Shown here piece after piece: positions 20,283 through 20,409 of a DNA stretch of 20,409 nt (positions within the stretch are counted from its first letter, which is position 1; each line of letters opens with the position of its first letter). This DNA is from JBFIHF01 sp964411125 (GTDB taxonomy: Bacteria > Myxococcota_A > Bradymonadia > Bradymonadales > Bradymonadaceae): the NCBI GenBank assembly GCA_964411125.1, contig CAYPJU010000098.1, positions 1 to 20,409 on the forward strand. Reading direction: 5' to 3'. The notes under the pieces are model-generated. The model saw only the letters and a list, made by a program, of their open reading frames with translations, made no database searches and was not told the DNA's origin. The translations under genes were made by a program, and so were the position numbers.

Positions 20283-20409
20283 GTGCGAGGCGTTTCGAAG
20301 ATTGGGATGGCGATCGCGTTCGTGGTGACGAGCGCTTGTTCGGGAGGGGCCGACAACAACGGCGCGTCGAACAACGGCGCGTCGAACAACGGCGCGTCGA
20401 ACAACGGCG
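20283..20409 (+). CDS. Lipoprotein N-terminus, cut by the window end (possible MbnP partner)
   Basis: GTG 20283 has an excellent ribosome binding site (AAGGAGGGAGTA). The 42 visible codons encode a signal peptide with a lipobox-like TSAC (Cys19) followed by SGGAD and then (NNGAS)n repeats. Only the export signal and linker are visible, so the function cannot be read. The position just after the MbnH-like gene makes an MbnP-type protein (the metallo-mystery pair partner) likely by context alone, since the two are adjacent in known genomes. Confidence 0.65.
   Translation, partial: MRGVSKIGMAIAFVVTSACSGGADNNGASNNGASNNGASNNG
20355..20409 (+). repeat. 15-bp tandem repeat encoding NNGAS
   Basis: AACAACGGCGCGTCG is repeated exactly three times from 20355 and a fourth copy is cut at 20409. 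It codes for the flexible linker after the lipid anchor. Exact DNA identity suggests recent slippage and a length-variable linker. Confidence 0.9.

Noticed and set aside
19190..20404. 404-codon minus-strand frame opposite the MbnH-like gene
   Set aside because: It starts in the NNGAS repeat DNA and has no family features; the plus strand encodes a clear di-heme enzyme.
1..20409. tRNA, rRNA, transposase or integrase genes
   Set aside because: I looked for cloverleaf ends, conserved rRNA blocks and DDE or tyrosine recombinase motifs and saw none; no insertion sequence ends are evident.

Overview
This is a high-GC bacterial window whose style points to the Myxococcota/Bradymonadota (former Deltaproteobacteria) side of the tree. 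The clues are many Sec/SPII lipoproteins with short Asn/Gly/Thr-rich or acidic linkers after the lipobox Cys, a MopE/TSP3-repeat protein, long TPR/HEAT proteins, type III secretion parts, and a MauG-like di-heme enzyme of the MbnH/MXAN_0977 type. The lineage is inferred from gene content; no rRNA or other marker gene is present. A run of 100 N at 13721-13820 shows this is a scaffolded assembly.

Left part (1-4161) is secretion-related. A PEGA-domain lipoprotein overlaps by four bases a protein that aligns by eye to CpaF/VirB11-type secretion ATPases but has lost the Walker A Ser/Thr, the Walker B Glu and the HANS-box His, and carries a long acidic tail. It converges on a SctQ-like (FliM/FliN, SPOA) type III secretion C-ring gene. 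That gene has an internal ATG with a good ribosome binding site just before its last SPOA domain. Divergent from sctQ is a short gene resembling the FliK/SctP/HrpP C-terminal domain.

Central part (4215-10058) is a tight run of six same-strand genes. Four junctions overlap at stop/start and one has a 31 bp gap. All six products look like lipoproteins: a seven-repeat beta-propeller, a double-length di-heme oxidoreductase made of two fused copies, three small lipoproteins that appear to be diverged paralogues of one another, and a DUF192 protein with a Cys-rich N-terminal segment. A separate promoter candidate then leads into a 1164-residue lipoprotein made of TSP3 calcium-binding repeats and about 15 MopE-type repeats (10148-13642). 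It ends beside an array of 22-bp hairpin repeats that runs into the assembly gap.

Right part (13827-20409) holds, on the minus strand, a 1298-residue TPR/HEAT protein and an EcsC-family protein. Divergent from them is an MbnH-like MauG-family di-heme lipoprotein, followed by the first 42 codons of another lipoprotein, which is a positional candidate for its MbnP partner.

Taken together, the window has two separate sets of envelope-anchored di-heme oxidases, each next to small lipoproteins, plus a MopE-like repeat protein. Known relatives (MauG, MbnH, and MopE with its neighbouring di-heme peroxidase) oxidise tryptophan in partner proteins or bind copper at the cell surface. A similar chemistry here is a testable inference, not something the sequence proves.
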